The notes: generated by a model not told the origin, from the letters alone. DNA of 64,000 nucleotides from Algiphilus sp. (GCF_023145115.1 NZ_JAGLEJ010000031.1:1-64000), one strand, 5' to 3'. Positions 27,829 through 39,499 are shown, counted from the stretch's first letter. Numbers and translations: made by a program.

Positions 27829-28595
27829 TATCGGCGCCGGCGCGCGAGTCCGGTGAAGAGCTCCTCGAATGCCGTGGTCATGCGATGGCGCGGCGCGTAC
27901 CAGGGCAGGGGGGTGGCCGCTTCGTGCGACTCCCGCACCACGACCGAGCTCGCCAGCAGCGGCTCGAGCACCGGCAGGGATTCGCTCTTCAGTGCCTCGA
28001 CCATGCGCTGCGGCAGGCGCGCCCGAGCCTGGAACTGGTTGACCACCACGCCACCGATGGCCAGGTCCTCGTTGTGATCCTCGCGGAGTTCGGCGATGTT
28101 CTCGAGCAGCGCGTAGAGGGCCTGGCGCGCGAAATCATCGCAATCGAACGGGATCAGGACCTCGTCGGCGGCGATCAGCGCGGACCGGCTGTAGAAGTTG
28201 AGCGCGGGCGGGGTGTCGATGAATATCTGGTCGTAGCCGCGCAGGCGTGACAGCGCCTGACGGAGCTTCTGGACCTTCTGCTTGGCCTCGAGCTTGTTCT
28301 GCAGGTGCTCCAGCTCGCTGCTCGCCGCCACCACGTCGAGCCGCTCGAAGGGCGACGGGGTGATGTAGGCGTCGAAGGGCGTGCTGCTCAGCGAGAAGTT
28401 GAGCGTGCCGGCGAAGAAGTCGGCGATTCCGGTGGCGGGCGGCTCGTCACCGAGCAGGTAGCGCGTGGCATTGGCCTGCATGTCGAGATCGATGACCAGC
28501 GTCCGCATGCCGCGCGCCGCGGCCACGGCCGCGAGGTTGCACACGATGGTGGTCTTGCCGACCCCGCCTTTCTGATTGAATACCGCGCGTTTCAT
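27828..28595 (-). CDS. ParA family ATPase
   Basis: A 255-residue deviant Walker-A ATPase: NQKGGVGKTT at residues 7-16, VIDLDMQANATRYLLG near 38-53 and FIDTPPALNFYSR near 120. It lacks the N-terminal helix-turn-helix of plasmid ParA proteins and resembles chromosomal ParA/Soj or orphan ParA proteins that position cargo. No parB-like gene or parS cluster is nearby, so it is unlikely to be the main chromosome-partition system. It follows an SDR gene by 23 bases on the same strand. Possible roles include positioning of chemosensory or secretion machinery. Confidence 0.85.
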   Translation of the reverse strand: MKRAVFNQKGGVGKTTIVCNLAAVAAARGMRTLVIDLDMQANATRYLLGDEPPATGIADFFAGTLNFSLSSTPFDAYITPSPFERLDVVAASSELEHLQNKLEAKQKVQKLRQALSRLRGYDQIFIDTPPALNFYSRSALIAADEVLIPFDCDDFARQALYALLENIAELREDHNEDLAIGGVVVNQFQARARLPQRMVEALKSESLPVLEPLLASSVVVRESHEAATPLPWYAPRHRMTTAFEELFTGLARRRR

Positions 28596-28618
28596 CGGCG
28601 GCGAACTCCCTGCAACGG

Positions 28619-29395
28619 TCAGCTGATGAAGGTATCACTTGCCAGCGGCTTGTCCGGGTCCACCGCGTAGTGACTGAAATCGGTAACCCCGCGGCTGCGC
28701 AGGATTTCCTCATCCAGGAAGAAGCGCCCCGACTCGCTGCGCGCGGGCAGCGCGAGCAGTGCACTGACCGCATCGGCGACGATGCGCGGCCTGCGGCAGT
28801 TCTCCGCCTGCACGTTGTGCGCGTGCACGATGGCATCGGTGAGGATCAGGGTGTGCGGCCAGAGGCCGTTCACGGCAATGCCCAGACGCTTGAGCTCCTC
28901 GGCCAGCCCGACCACGGCCAGCGACAGGGACAGCTTGGACACCGCGTAGGGGGCGAAGGCACCCAGCCACCGCTTGTTGCTGGTGGGCGGCGGCGCCAGC
29001 ACCACCACGCGCGCGTTGTCCGCCTTGCGCAGCCACGGCAGTGCCGCCCGCACGAGCAGCATGGTGGCGGTGACATTGACGTCGAACAGCGCGGCGATGT
29101 CGTCGTAGCTGGTATCGGCAAGGCTGCTGGTCCGTACCAGACCGGCATTGAGCACCAGCGTATCGAGACCACCGAGCTGCTCGGCGGCACGCTCGGGCAA
29201 TGCGATCGCGTCCTCGTGCCGAGCCAGGTCGGCACGCAGACCGACAGCCTGTGTGCCCTTCATGGCGGCGGCGCACTGCTGCACGCTGTCGCCGCGCGCG
29301 GACAATGCGAGCTGATGTCGCTGGCCGGCGAGCACGGTCGCGATCTCCAGCCCGATGCCGCGTGAAGCGCCGGTTACGAGGACTTTCCGGGACAT
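28619..29395 (-). CDS. Short-chain dehydrogenase/reductase
   Basis: A 258-residue SDR with Rossmann motif TGASRGIGLEIA at residues 8-19, NAGL near 87, and catalytic-type YAVSK near 164 with a Ser in the PPPTSNKRW segment upstream. The pattern fits a classical NAD(P)H-dependent oxidoreductase. The protein lies 54 bases downstream of acnA on the same strand and 23 bases upstream of parA. Substrate is unknown. Compared with FabG the loop before YAVSK is proline-rich, so a fatty-acid role is not favoured. Confidence 0.8.
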   Translation of the reverse strand: MSRKVLVTGASRGIGLEIATVLAGQRHQLALSARGDSVQQCAAAMKGTQAVGLRADLARHEDAIALPERAAEQLGGLDTLVLNAGLVRTSSLADTSYDDIAALFDVNVTATMLLVRAALPWLRKADNARVVVLAPPPTSNKRWLGAFAPYAVSKLSLSLAVVGLAEELKRLGIAVNGLWPHTLILTDAIVHAHNVQAENCRRPRIVADAVSALLALPARSESGRFFLDEEILRSRGVTDFSHYAVDPDKPLASDTFIS

Positions 29396-29449
29396 GGCGA
29401 TGGGAGAGGGAATCCGGAACCGGGATGAGCGTACCGGATTCCCCTGCCG

Positions 29450-32101
<2,652 letters not shown>

Positions 32102-32247
32102 CGCGAGCCTCTTAACTGTCTGGGTTCATGTTGTCGTGGCAAGCGCACACGGTCTGCACGGCGCTCGCAGCGCGCGATTATACGCCGTGCCGGCCCCGGA
32201 CCGTGAATGCTGCGGCCGCTCTGCGACCAAAGTCGGCCCTGCCGCGC

Positions 32248-33336
32248 TCAGCCGACCGGATGAACGGCATCGATCTCCGCGCAGCCCAGGCACTCGCCGT
32301 CGCGCGCATAGAAGACCGCGAACTGTCCGGGCGCGGCGGCACGCTGGAGGTCGGCGAAGCGCAGTTCGCATCGGCCGTCGGGAAGATATCCGAGCGCTGC
32401 ATCCTGCAGCGGCTGACGGTGGCGGATCCGCACCTGCAACGCCATCGATTCCTCCGACGGGTTGGGAACGCGGATCCAGTGCGGGCTGCGCACCGTCAGC
32501 GTGTGCGCCATAAGCCGCGGATGGCGTGCGTCCTGATCGACAACCAACCGGTTGCGCGCGAGATCGCGGTCGATGACGTACCACGGCGCCTCGTGCGCGC
32601 CGGCGACGCCGCCGATGGCCAGGCCGCGGCGCTGGCCGGGCGTGTAGTACGCCACGCCGGGGTGCTGGCCGATGACGCGACCATCGAGATCGACGATCTC
32701 GCCCGGCCGGGCCTGCAGATACTGCGCGAGGAAGTCCCGCATGTGGCGCTCGCCGATGAAGCAGATGCCGGTCGAGTCCCTGCGCTGGTGATTGGGCAGG
32801 CCGGCACGGCGCGCGAGCGCGCGCACTTCCTTCTTGGGCAGATCTCCGAGCGGGAACTGCACACCATCGAAGGCATCGCGTCCCACGGCCGCCAGGAAGT
32901 AGGTCTGATCCTTGTCGTCGTCCGCGGCCCGATACAGGCGGGGGCCGTCCGTGTCGCGCCTCAAGCGGGCGTAGTGCCCGGTCGCCACTGCTTCGGCACC
33001 GAGTCGCTCGGCATGGGCGAGAAACGGCGCGAACTTGATCTCGCGATTGCAGAGGATGTCGGGGTTGGGGGTGCGCCCGCGCGCATACTCGGCCAGGAAA
33101 TGCGCGAATACGTCGCGGTGGTAGCGCTCCGAGAAGTCCACGCGCTCGAGCGGAATATCGAGCTCGTCCGCCACCGCGCTCGCCGAACGGAAGTCCTCTG
33201 CGGCATTGCAGTAGCCGGCCTCGTCGGCGGTCCAGTTGACCATGAACACCGCGGAAACGCGATGGCCGGCCTCGCGCAGCAACCAGGCACTGACCGCCGA
33301 ATCGACCCCGCCGGACAGACCCACCACGATGTGCAT
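32248..33336 (-). CDS. mnmA: tRNA-specific 2-thiouridylase MnmA
   Basis: A 362-residue PP-loop enzyme starting MHIVVGLSGGVDSAVSAWLL. The ATP-pyrophosphatase SGGVDS is at residues 8-13. The catalytic cysteines are in NPDILCNREIKF (about 93) and STGICFIGERHM (about 190). It places sulfur at U34 of Lys, Glu and Gln tRNAs. The start at 33336 gives the family N-terminus. It ends the gsp-nudJ-mnmA run, starting four bases after the nudJ stop. A tRNA-Lys(UUU), one of its substrates, lies at 58467. Confidence 0.95.
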   Translation of the reverse strand: MHIVVGLSGGVDSAVSAWLLREAGHRVSAVFMVNWTADEAGYCNAAEDFRSASAVADELDIPLERVDFSERYHRDVFAHFLAEYARGRTPNPDILCNREIKFAPFLAHAERLGAEAVATGHYARLRRDTDGPRLYRAADDDKDQTYFLAAVGRDAFDGVQFPLGDLPKKEVRALARRAGLPNHQRRDSTGICFIGERHMRDFLAQYLQARPGEIVDLDGRVIGQHPGVAYYTPGQRRGLAIGGVAGAHEAPWYVIDRDLARNRLVVDQDARHPRLMAHTLTVRSPHWIRVPNPSEESMALQVRIRHRQPLQDAALGYLPDGRCELRFADLQRAAAPGQFAVFYARDGECLGCAEIDAVHPVG

Positions 33337-33340
33337 GCGA

Positions 33341-33793
33341 TCAGGTCGGCAGGTGCTGGAGCCAGTCCAGCGGCTGGCGATGACCTGCCAACGCATCATC
33401 CAGGCAACGCTGGACCATGGGGCTGCGATGACGCGCGGCCTGTGCCGCGCATTCGGCCGGGTCGAGCCAGAGCGCACGCGCGATGCCGGTATCGAGAGGC
33501 TGTTCCGGCGCATGCTCGATCGGCCGCGCCATGAAGGCGATGCGCAGGAAGGTGTAGGCGAGCTCGGGCGGCCGGTAGCTGTAGATTCCGACCAGGTGCG
33601 TCGGCTCGACGGTCCAGGCGGTCTCCTCCTGGGTCTCGCGCACGGCTGCCTCGATCAGGGTCTCGTCCGACTCCCAGTGTCCGGCCGGCTGATTGATGAC
33701 GGTCGCACCCGCTACGGTTTCCTCAACGAAGAGCCAGCGCCCGTCACGCTCGACCAGCGTGGCGACGGTGACATGCGGCGCGCTGTCGCTCAC
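33341..33793 (-). CDS. nudJ: Nudix phosphatase NudJ
   Basis: A 150-residue Nudix hydrolase with a GTG start that overlaps the gspN stop (GTGA at 33793-33790). The Nudix box runs from QPAGHWE near 36 through AVRETQEET near 49-57, all residues present. The NQPAGHWE start and the C-terminal WLD segment are typical of NudJ, which hydrolyses thiamine pyrophosphates and nucleoside di- and triphosphates. Pairing with mnmA is common in gammaproteobacteria. Here both are appended to a T2SS operon. Confidence 0.88.
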   Translation of the reverse strand: MSDSAPHVTVATLVERDGRWLFVEETVAGATVINQPAGHWESDETLIEAAVRETQEETAWTVEPTHLVGIYSYRPPELAYTFLRIAFMARPIEHAPEQPLDTGIARALWLDPAECAAQAARHRSPMVQRCLDDALAGHRQPLDWLQHLPT

Positions 33794-34548
33794 AGTCGTC
33801 CCCGCTGCCGAAGGTGATAGAAACCATCGTTGTCCGGCCGGCCGATCAGGCCGATCAGGTTCCGGATCTGCTCGGGTGCATCGGGGCGGGCCCGTACCCG
33901 GACGTGGGCCTCGTAGCTGCCGTCCGGACCCAGGCTGGCCTCGCCGGTGGCTTCGACCGGGCTGTCATCGGCGGACGTGATATCCGCGACCAGCCGGCCC
34001 TCTACATCAGTGCTGACATCCGCGCGGAAATCGCCCATCACGAGCGGGTTGCTGCCCACCGACCAGGCCAGCTGGAGCAGCTGGACGTTTCCGGTGACCG
34101 ATTCGGGCAGGCCGGCGGGCGAGACGCGCAGGCGCTCGACCTCGGCCACGACCCGACCCCGCAGAGGCAGCCCGCTGTAGCCGGCCGCTTCCAGAATGGC
34201 TGCGACATCGGCAACCGCGCGCAGATCGGAGACATCCGGCGTACCGCCCAGCGAGACCCGCACCGCGCTCTTGCCGGTCGCGGTGCCGGCGAAGCGCAGG
34301 TCCCAGCCGGCGGACAGCGTGAACAGATCGGTGGGTCGCCAGTCCCATGCGACGTCGCGCACCACGGTGCGACCCTGCCAGGCGAGCGCGCGCACGGTGC
34401 CGTTGCTGACGGTTCCATCGATACCGGCAGGCACCACCGGCAGGCCGACGGGTGCCAGCCAGGCGTACAGATACGCAGCGGGGGCCGAGAACAGTCCCGT
34501 GCCGAGCGCGCTCAGCACGAAGGCGAGTATCAGCCACCGCTTCTTCAT
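33790..34548 (-). CDS. gspN: Type II secretion system protein N
   Basis: A 252-residue bitopic inner-membrane protein: one N-terminal hydrophobic segment (residues 4-25) and a periplasmic beta-rich remainder with repeated LRAVADVAAIL and SVGSNPLVMGDFRADVS segments. GspN occurs only in some T2SS gene sets and is thought to assist the inner-membrane platform. Its start overlaps the gspM stop (ATGA at 34548-34545). Sequence conservation in this family is low, and the assignment relies on position, topology and length. Confidence 0.82.
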   Translation of the reverse strand: MKKRWLILAFVLSALGTGLFSAPAAYLYAWLAPVGLPVVPAGIDGTVSNGTVRALAWQGRTVVRDVAWDWRPTDLFTLSAGWDLRFAGTATGKSAVRVSLGGTPDVSDLRAVADVAAILEAAGYSGLPLRGRVVAEVERLRVSPAGLPESVTGNVQLLQLAWSVGSNPLVMGDFRADVSTDVEGRLVADITSADDSPVEATGEASLGPDGSYEAHVRVRARPDAPEQIRNLIGLIGRPDNDGFYHLRQRGRL

Positions 34549-35072
34549 GATGCGCGCTCGATCTGCATGCGCGCACTCGCCTGACCGGCGCCATCGCGTT
34601 CGATATCGGCACTCTCCAGGCGCAGGCTGCCGCCCCGTTCGATCTCCGCGAGCCATCGGAGCAGATTGGCGAACTGCACCTTGTCCAGCCAGACGCGGAC
34701 GGCGTCATCGCCTTCCGGCGTGAGGCGCTCGGGTGCCTTGCCCAGCGTGCTGCTGCGTGCGGCGCGATCGACCTCCGACAGCAGCGAACGCGAGCCGCCG
34801 GTGCCGGTGGGCACGCGGCGGCTGCCGGACGGGCGCATGGCTGCCACGGTCTCGATCCGCTGGGCGGTGGCGCGCGCATCCTCCAGCGCGCGCCGCGCCT
34901 CGAGATGGGCGTTGCCGATCGGTTCCCACACCAGTAGATAGAACAGCGTGATGATGACGGCAGCACCACCCGCGGCAAGCAGGCGCTGCTCGCGCGGCGC
35001 GCGCTGATCCCAGGCCTGGCGCAGCGCGTTCCAGCGCTCGCCGAGCAGTTCCGTCGGAGATGTCGCGGCCAT
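34545..35072 (-). CDS. gspM: Type II secretion system protein M
   Basis: A 175-residue protein with a cytoplasmic N-terminus (about 25 residues), one transmembrane helix (about 32-50, AAGGAAVIITLFYLLVWEPI) and a periplasmic ferredoxin-like region preceded by a heptad-like segment. This is the GspM plan: it binds GspL and helps couple the cytoplasmic ATPase to pseudopilus growth. The gene sits between gspL and gspN, six bases after gspL. Confidence 0.88.
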   Translation of the reverse strand: MAATSPTELLGERWNALRQAWDQRAPREQRLLAAGGAAVIITLFYLLVWEPIGNAHLEARRALEDARATAQRIETVAAMRPSGSRRVPTGTGGSRSLLSEVDRAARSSTLGKAPERLTPEGDDAVRVWLDKVQFANLLRWLAEIERGGSLRLESADIERDGAGQASARMQIERAS

Positions 35073-35078
35073 CGTCGG

Positions 35079-36287
35079 TCAGCTCCTGCGCAGCCGCACG
35101 CGGATCTGGACGCCGTCGCTGCCGGCATCCGCGTTCTGGACTTCGAAGCTCACCCCCTGCTGCTGTTGATACCACGTGCGCAGGGCTTCCAGGTCGGACA
35201 GGGACTCGCCGCGCAGGCTGAGCAGCAGCGCGTTGTCCCGCCACTGCATGCCGCGCAGGCTGAGGCCCTTGGCAGTCTGGGCCGCCTGTACATAGGAATC
35301 GAGCAGCGGCAGCAGGCTGGCCGCATCGTCGCCGCCTTCCGCGGACCGCATTTCGGCGCCCAGGAAACTGGTGAGCTGCTGGTGCCGCACGTCGTTGTAA
35401 CCCGGGAAGGCGCGCTTGAAGCGTTCCACGTTCGCCGCCTGCTGGGCGTCGGCCTGTCCCTGCAGGCGCAGCGTCTCGGTCACCTGGTAGGCCAGCGACA
35501 GCAGCAGCGCCGTGGTCGCGAGAATCGCGGCGGTCCGCCAGGGGCGCAGATGGCGACTGGCGTTGCTCTGCGGTGCGTAGACGCCCTGCAGGAGATCGGC
35601 GTGCTCGCCGTCGGGGAGATAGCGCACCAGCACGTCCAGCAGCTCCCCGAATTCGGGCTGTCGGCTGACCGAGACGCCATCGGGCACCTCGAGATCGGCA
35701 TGATCACCGCGCTGGATCAGCCGCACCTGCTGCGGTGCCTGCTCGCCGGCTAGCGCGAGCAGCGTGGGCAGATTGCCCACCTGGGTGACGACACCGGCGT
35801 TGCGCGACTGCCGGACGAGCAGTCGCCCGTCATCATCGTCGCGGTGCACCACCCATTCGCCATCGGCCGGCTCCGGCAGGCAGAGCACTTCCGGGATCAT
35901 TGCATCGGGCCGGAGGCCGACCTCCGCGAAGCGCGCGAACCAGGCCTCCATGCGGCCGTGGGCGATCACCGCGAAGGCGTGATGGTGCTCATCGCTGCGC
36001 GCGAGGTGGGCGAAATGCAGCTTGTCGACATCCTCGGCCAGCCGGTCCTCGCAGGCGTACGGTGCCGCCACGAGCGCACGACTGCGGCTGCGCACCGGAA
36101 GCTCGACATCGAGGAAGCGGATCGGCGCGCAGGGCACCAGCACCACGACGCGCGCGCCGGCTGCCTCGGCGGCGATCTCCGCGAGCGGCGCATGCGACGT
36201 GGCTCCGGTGGCAGCGCCGTCCACCCGATAGGCGAGCGGGGCGTCCGCGGCAATGTCGCGGAGATGGATGTAGACGGTCTGGCGCAC
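35079..36287 (-). CDS. gspL: Type II secretion system protein L
   Basis: A 402-residue protein when read from the GTG at 36287, which gives the family start (M)RQTVYIHLRDIAADAPLAYRV. An actin-like cytoplasmic domain (about 1-265) is followed by one membrane helix (about 283-300, AAILATTALLLSLAYQV) and a periplasmic ferredoxin-like domain. GspL recruits the ATPase GspE to the platform. A start at 36434 is open but would add a poor arginine-rich leader. The 197 bases between gspK and this start hold no other gene that I can support. Confidence 0.85.
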   Translation of the reverse strand: MRQTVYIHLRDIAADAPLAYRVDGAATGATSHAPLAEIAAEAAGARVVVLVPCAPIRFLDVELPVRSRSRALVAAPYACEDRLAEDVDKLHFAHLARSDEHHHAFAVIAHGRMEAWFARFAEVGLRPDAMIPEVLCLPEPADGEWVVHRDDDDGRLLVRQSRNAGVVTQVGNLPTLLALAGEQAPQQVRLIQRGDHADLEVPDGVSVSRQPEFGELLDVLVRYLPDGEHADLLQGVYAPQSNASRHLRPWRTAAILATTALLLSLAYQVTETLRLQGQADAQQAANVERFKRAFPGYNDVRHQQLTSFLGAEMRSAEGGDDAASLLPLLDSYVQAAQTAKGLSLRGMQWRDNALLLSLRGESLSDLEALRTWYQQQQGVSFEVQNADAGSDGVQIRVRLRRS

Positions 36288-36484
36288 TAGTGGAATCGGG
36301 AGAACACTGACTTGTCGGCTGCGCTCGGAATCATTGCCGCGGGCGGTGCTGCAAAGGTTCGCGTGGTGCCGCTTGTGCGGGGCCTCCGCTGTTCCGGCGA
36401 CCGGGACCGGCCCGGTCGGCCGTCCGAGACGCACCCGAACAGCGGTCGGGCAGCGTGCGGCTGCGACATCGATCAGCGCTTCCC

Positions 36485-37450
36485 TCAGGGTCTTGCCGTG
36501 CTTCGGCGAAGCACGATGGGTACGCCCTGGTTCGGACGCGAGACGAGACTATAAAGAACCGCGCTGCCATTGCCAATGAAGGCTTCCGCCTCGGTGAGGA
36601 AGTAGCCGCTCTTCACGGTCAGATCGGCCGTTTCGATCTCCTCGACGCCGGCGGGGATCAGCCCGGTCTCGCTGAAGGCCGCCTGGACGTTTTCCATGGG
36701 CTCGGCCGCGCGGCGCTCGACGAAACCCTCGATGCGGGAGCGGTAGTCCGGATTCTCGGACAGCGCGCACAGCACGGTCGGCGTCGCCGTGTTGATGTTG
36801 ATCGGGGTGACTTCCGGCAGCGCAACCACGTGCGGTCGAAGCGCGCGCATCATCTCCTCGCTGACACCTTCCACTGCCGCCAGCTCGCTGGCGCCGGCGA
36901 ACAGCTGCTGTCCGGTCCGGTAGGGCGGTACCTTGCCGAGGTAGAGCAGGTCCTCGCCGCCGCCCGGGAAGAGCTGCTGGTCATCGGCGTCGATCCAGTC
37001 GACGATGGCGTTGATGAGCTCGCGCGCCCGGAAGCTGTCGCCGGCATCGGCACACTCCAGGAGACGCAGGAACTGACCGGTCACACGGGTCAGTCGCGCC
37101 TCCTCCGTGGTCGCGAAGTTGTTCAGGTTGAAGCGCCCCTGCGCATCCTCGATCGCACCCTGCAGCGCGCCGCCCTCGACCGGCAGGGGAGGGACCTGTC
37201 GCGCCCAGACCTCGCCGAGGTGATCGATCTCGGTCTCGGCGCCCTCGCGCGCGAGAATGCTGACCGCCCACGATTCCATGCCCTGGGCGTACCACCAGGC
37301 GCGTTCGCTGTCGAGCAGCAGCTGAGTCCGCGAGAGCGCCTGGAAACCGGCGCTCGCCACCGCCGCGGCGGCGATGGTCGCGAGGGAGACCACCAGCAGA
37401 GCGGTGATCAGCGCAACGCCGCGCTGTCGATGCTTCGACAGTGTCATCAT
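36485..37450 (-). CDS. gspK: Type II secretion minor pseudopilin GspK
   Basis: A 321-residue minor pseudopilin. The leader ends RQRG with cleavage before VALITALLVV. As in other GspK proteins the mature position 5 is not Glu, which fits a tip role that does not need the usual salt bridge. A large globular domain (SAM-like insertion; FNLNNFATTEE, DADDQQLFPGGGEDLLYLGK) follows. GspK caps the pseudopilus tip with GspI and GspJ. The start overlaps the end of gspJ by four bases. Confidence 0.9.
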   Translation of the reverse strand: MMTLSKHRQRGVALITALLVVSLATIAAAAVASAGFQALSRTQLLLDSERAWWYAQGMESWAVSILAREGAETEIDHLGEVWARQVPPLPVEGGALQGAIEDAQGRFNLNNFATTEEARLTRVTGQFLRLLECADAGDSFRARELINAIVDWIDADDQQLFPGGGEDLLYLGKVPPYRTGQQLFAGASELAAVEGVSEEMMRALRPHVVALPEVTPININTATPTVLCALSENPDYRSRIEGFVERRAAEPMENVQAAFSETGLIPAGVEEIETADLTVKSGYFLTEAEAFIGNGSAVLYSLVSRPNQGVPIVLRRSTARP

Positions 37451-38178
37451 CTCGGCCCCACGACCGGACCATTTGTCGGTCCGATGGCGGGCCCGCTACC
37501 GCCGCCATTTCCGGCGCCGCCTCCAGTTCCGCCGGTCCCATTGCCTTGATCGGCGAGCTGCGAGCCGGTCGGAAACAGCAGCACGAGTTCCCCCCAGTCG
37601 TCGGTCTCCAGGGTCATCTCCACCGCCAGCGGCGGCGTGGCGTCGGCGCGCAGATCCGGGTTGCGGGTGATGTCGGGCGGCCACTCGGCATACCACTCGC
37701 GATCGCCGCCGAGATAACGCAACTGCATCCGGTCCACGCCATCCAGCACGACCAGCTTCTGCGCCTGTGCGTCCTGCGCGCGATCGAGGAAGCGGAAATG
37801 GCTGCGGACCAGGCTGTCGTCCTCGACGTTCCAGCGGATGCGCTGCATCGTGCTGCGCGGGTGACCCGCAGGGTTGCGCCAGCCGCCGCTGACCAGGCTC
37901 ACGCCCTCGTCGCGCATGCCGAGCAGGGCCGAAAGCGGTTCACCGAACTCGTCGCGGATGGTCCGCGGCTGCACCTGCTGGAAATCCTCGCGCAGGCGCA
38001 GATAGGCCCGCTGCAGCGCGGTCACGCGTTCGAGGTTGTCCTCGATGGCCACGCGCGCGCGCAGGACATTGTTGAGTCCGCCATAGGCCATGACCGCCAC
38101 CAGGCCGAACACGGCCAGCACCACCACCAGCTCGAGCAGCGTGAAGCCACGGGCGGCGGGAGCGTGCGAGGGGCTCAT
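37447..38178 (-). CDS. gspJ: Type II secretion minor pseudopilin GspJ
   Basis: A 243-residue minor pseudopilin with leader AARG and mature FTLLELVVVLAVFG (Glu5 present). The globular part contains the GspJ-typical LRLREDFQQVQPRTIRD and RIRWNVEDDSLVR segments. The last 30 residues form a glycine-rich tail (GTGGTGGGAGNGGG) not typical of the family. It joins GspH, GspI and GspK at the pseudopilus tip. The start lies at the end of gspI, overlapping it by four bases. Confidence 0.88.
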   Translation of the reverse strand: MSPSHAPAARGFTLLELVVVLAVFGLVAVMAYGGLNNVLRARVAIEDNLERVTALQRAYLRLREDFQQVQPRTIRDEFGEPLSALLGMRDEGVSLVSGGWRNPAGHPRSTMQRIRWNVEDDSLVRSHFRFLDRAQDAQAQKLVVLDGVDRMQLRYLGGDREWYAEWPPDITRNPDLRADATPPLAVEMTLETDDWGELVLLFPTGSQLADQGNGTGGTGGGAGNGGGSGPAIGPTNGPVVGPR

Positions 38179-38558
38179 CGCTGGCGCCCGGTCTCGGCGA
38201 CGAAACCGGTGAGGTCGGCGAGGTCGCGCTCCTCGTCCTCGCGCCGGATGCGCAGGTCGATCCGGCGCAGGGCGGGGTCCTCGGTCTCGCGCACTTCGGC
38301 GAACCACTCCCAGGACTGGTCCGCGAACTCGCGTTCGCCGTCGCTCTCGCCGGTGGACGGGAACTCGGGCGCCAGCATGAACTCGGCCATGCGGTTGCGC
38401 GCCACCATCATCGCCAGGGTGCGGTCGCGCAATCCCGAGGAAAGGTCGGCCTGGCGCGCGAAGCCGGCGATGATCGCGGCGAGCGCCATCGCGAGGACCA
38501 CGACGGCCGCCATCACCTCGATGAGCGTGAAGCCCTCCTGAGTGCGGGGCACGCTCAC
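38175..38558 (-). CDS. gspI: Type II secretion minor pseudopilin GspI
   Basis: A 127-residue minor pseudopilin from a GTG start that overlaps the gspH stop. Leader TQEG, mature FTLIEVMAAVVVLAMAL with Glu5, then a short globular domain ending in LTGFVAETG. GspI nucleates the tip complex with GspJ and GspK. Length matches the family (about 120-130 residues). Translational overlaps on both sides show tight coupling in the gsp operon. Confidence 0.9.
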   Translation of the reverse strand: MSVPRTQEGFTLIEVMAAVVVLAMALAAIIAGFARQADLSSGLRDRTLAMMVARNRMAEFMLAPEFPSTGESDGEREFADQSWEWFAEVRETEDPALRRIDLRIRREDEERDLADLTGFVAETGRQR

Positions 38559-39070
38559 GACCCGGCCCCGGCCGCGCCGCGCTCCAGCCGGCCGAGCGCA
38601 TCGCCGCGGATGATCGCGGGTTCGAGGCCCTCCGGAGCCCGGATCTCCAGGCGGAACGGCGTGACCTCGCCGCTCGACAGGATGAGCACTGCGGGCTCCG
38701 GCTCCTCCGGATCGGGCGGCGCCACCGCCTGGCCCTCCACGAAGAGCACGCCGCGGAACGGTTCGCTGAAGGGGCGCACCCGCAGCGGCCCGCTCTTGGT
38801 GTAGGGCTGCCAGCCGCCTTCACCGTCCGGGGTCAGAAAGCCGTAGCGCTGCTCGTCGGTGAAGAAGCCGATCTCGACGCGCTTGAACAGCGCCTCGTCC
38901 TGCGCCAGCCGGAACAGTTCCTGGAGGCGCGCCGCTTCGTTGTCCTGCCGGTCGGACAGGGTGCGGTTGCCGATGGACAGCACCGCGAAGCTGGTCATGA
39001 CGCCGATGATCAGCAGGACGACCATCAGCTCGAGGAGGGTGAAGCCGCTCGCGCGCAGGCGCGGGGACAC
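38555..39070 (-). CDS. gspH: Type II secretion minor pseudopilin GspH
   Basis: A 171-residue minor pseudopilin with a GTG start three bases after gspG. Leader RASG, mature FTLLELMVVLLIIGVM with Glu5. The globular domain has LQELFRLAQDEALFKRVEIGFF and GEVTPFRLEI, as in GspH. GspH links the major pseudopilin shaft with the tip complex. No damage is visible. Confidence 0.88.
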   Translation of the reverse strand: MSPRLRASGFTLLELMVVLLIIGVMTSFAVLSIGNRTLSDRQDNEAARLQELFRLAQDEALFKRVEIGFFTDEQRYGFLTPDGEGGWQPYTKSGPLRVRPFSEPFRGVLFVEGQAVAPPDPEEPEPAVLILSSGEVTPFRLEIRAPEGLEPAIIRGDALGRLERGAAGAGS

Positions 39071-39073
39071 GTC

Positions 39074-39499
39074 CTACTCGATGGTCCAGTTGCCGATGTC
39101 GGCGTTCACGTTCTCGCCGCCCTCGCGGCCGTCGGCACCGAAGCTGAAGACGTCGTAGTCGCCGTACTGCCCGGGCTGCACGTACTGGTACTCGTTGCCC
39201 CAGGGATCGGTGGGCAGCGAATTGATGTAGCCGCCGGGCTTCCAGTTGCGTGCCGGCGGATCGCCGCTGGGCTCGCGCACCAGCGCCTCGAGCCCCTGCT
39301 GCGTGCTGGGGTACTGGTAGTTGTCCAGCCGGTAGAGTTCGAGCGCGCTCTGCAGGGCGCGGATGTCCTGCTTGGTCTTGGCGATGCGCGCATCATCGGG
39401 CCGGTCCATGATGCGGGGCACGACGACCGCGGCGAGAATGCCGAGGATGACTACCACCACCATGATCTCGATGAGCGTGAAGCCGCTCGCGCGCTTCAT
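39074..39499 (-). CDS. gspG: Type II secretion major pseudopilin GspG
   Basis: A 141-residue major pseudopilin with a very short leader (MKRASG) cleaved before FTLIEIMVVVVILGILAAVVVP (Glu5 present). The C-terminal domain carries TDPWGNEYQYVQPG and the calcium-loop region FSFGADGREGGENVNADIGNW, typical of GspG. It forms the pseudopilus that pushes folded proteins through the outer-membrane secretin. It is the first gene of the operon; no gspC, D, E or F gene is in this window. It diverges from the rhomboid protease gene 54 bases away. Confidence 0.95.
   Translation of the reverse strand: MKRASGFTLIEIMVVVVILGILAAVVVPRIMDRPDDARIAKTKQDIRALQSALELYRLDNYQYPSTQQGLEALVREPSGDPPARNWKPGGYINSLPTDPWGNEYQYVQPGQYGDYDVFSFGADGREGGENVNADIGNWTIE

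Noticed and set aside
32128..33534. A 468-codon open frame antisense to mnmA
   Set aside because: mnmA is supported by SGGVDS and both catalytic cysteines; the antisense frame has no features.
36288..36434. Extended start of gspL at 36434
   Set aside because: The added 49 residues are unlike any GspL start, whereas the GTG at 36287 gives the expected N-terminus.
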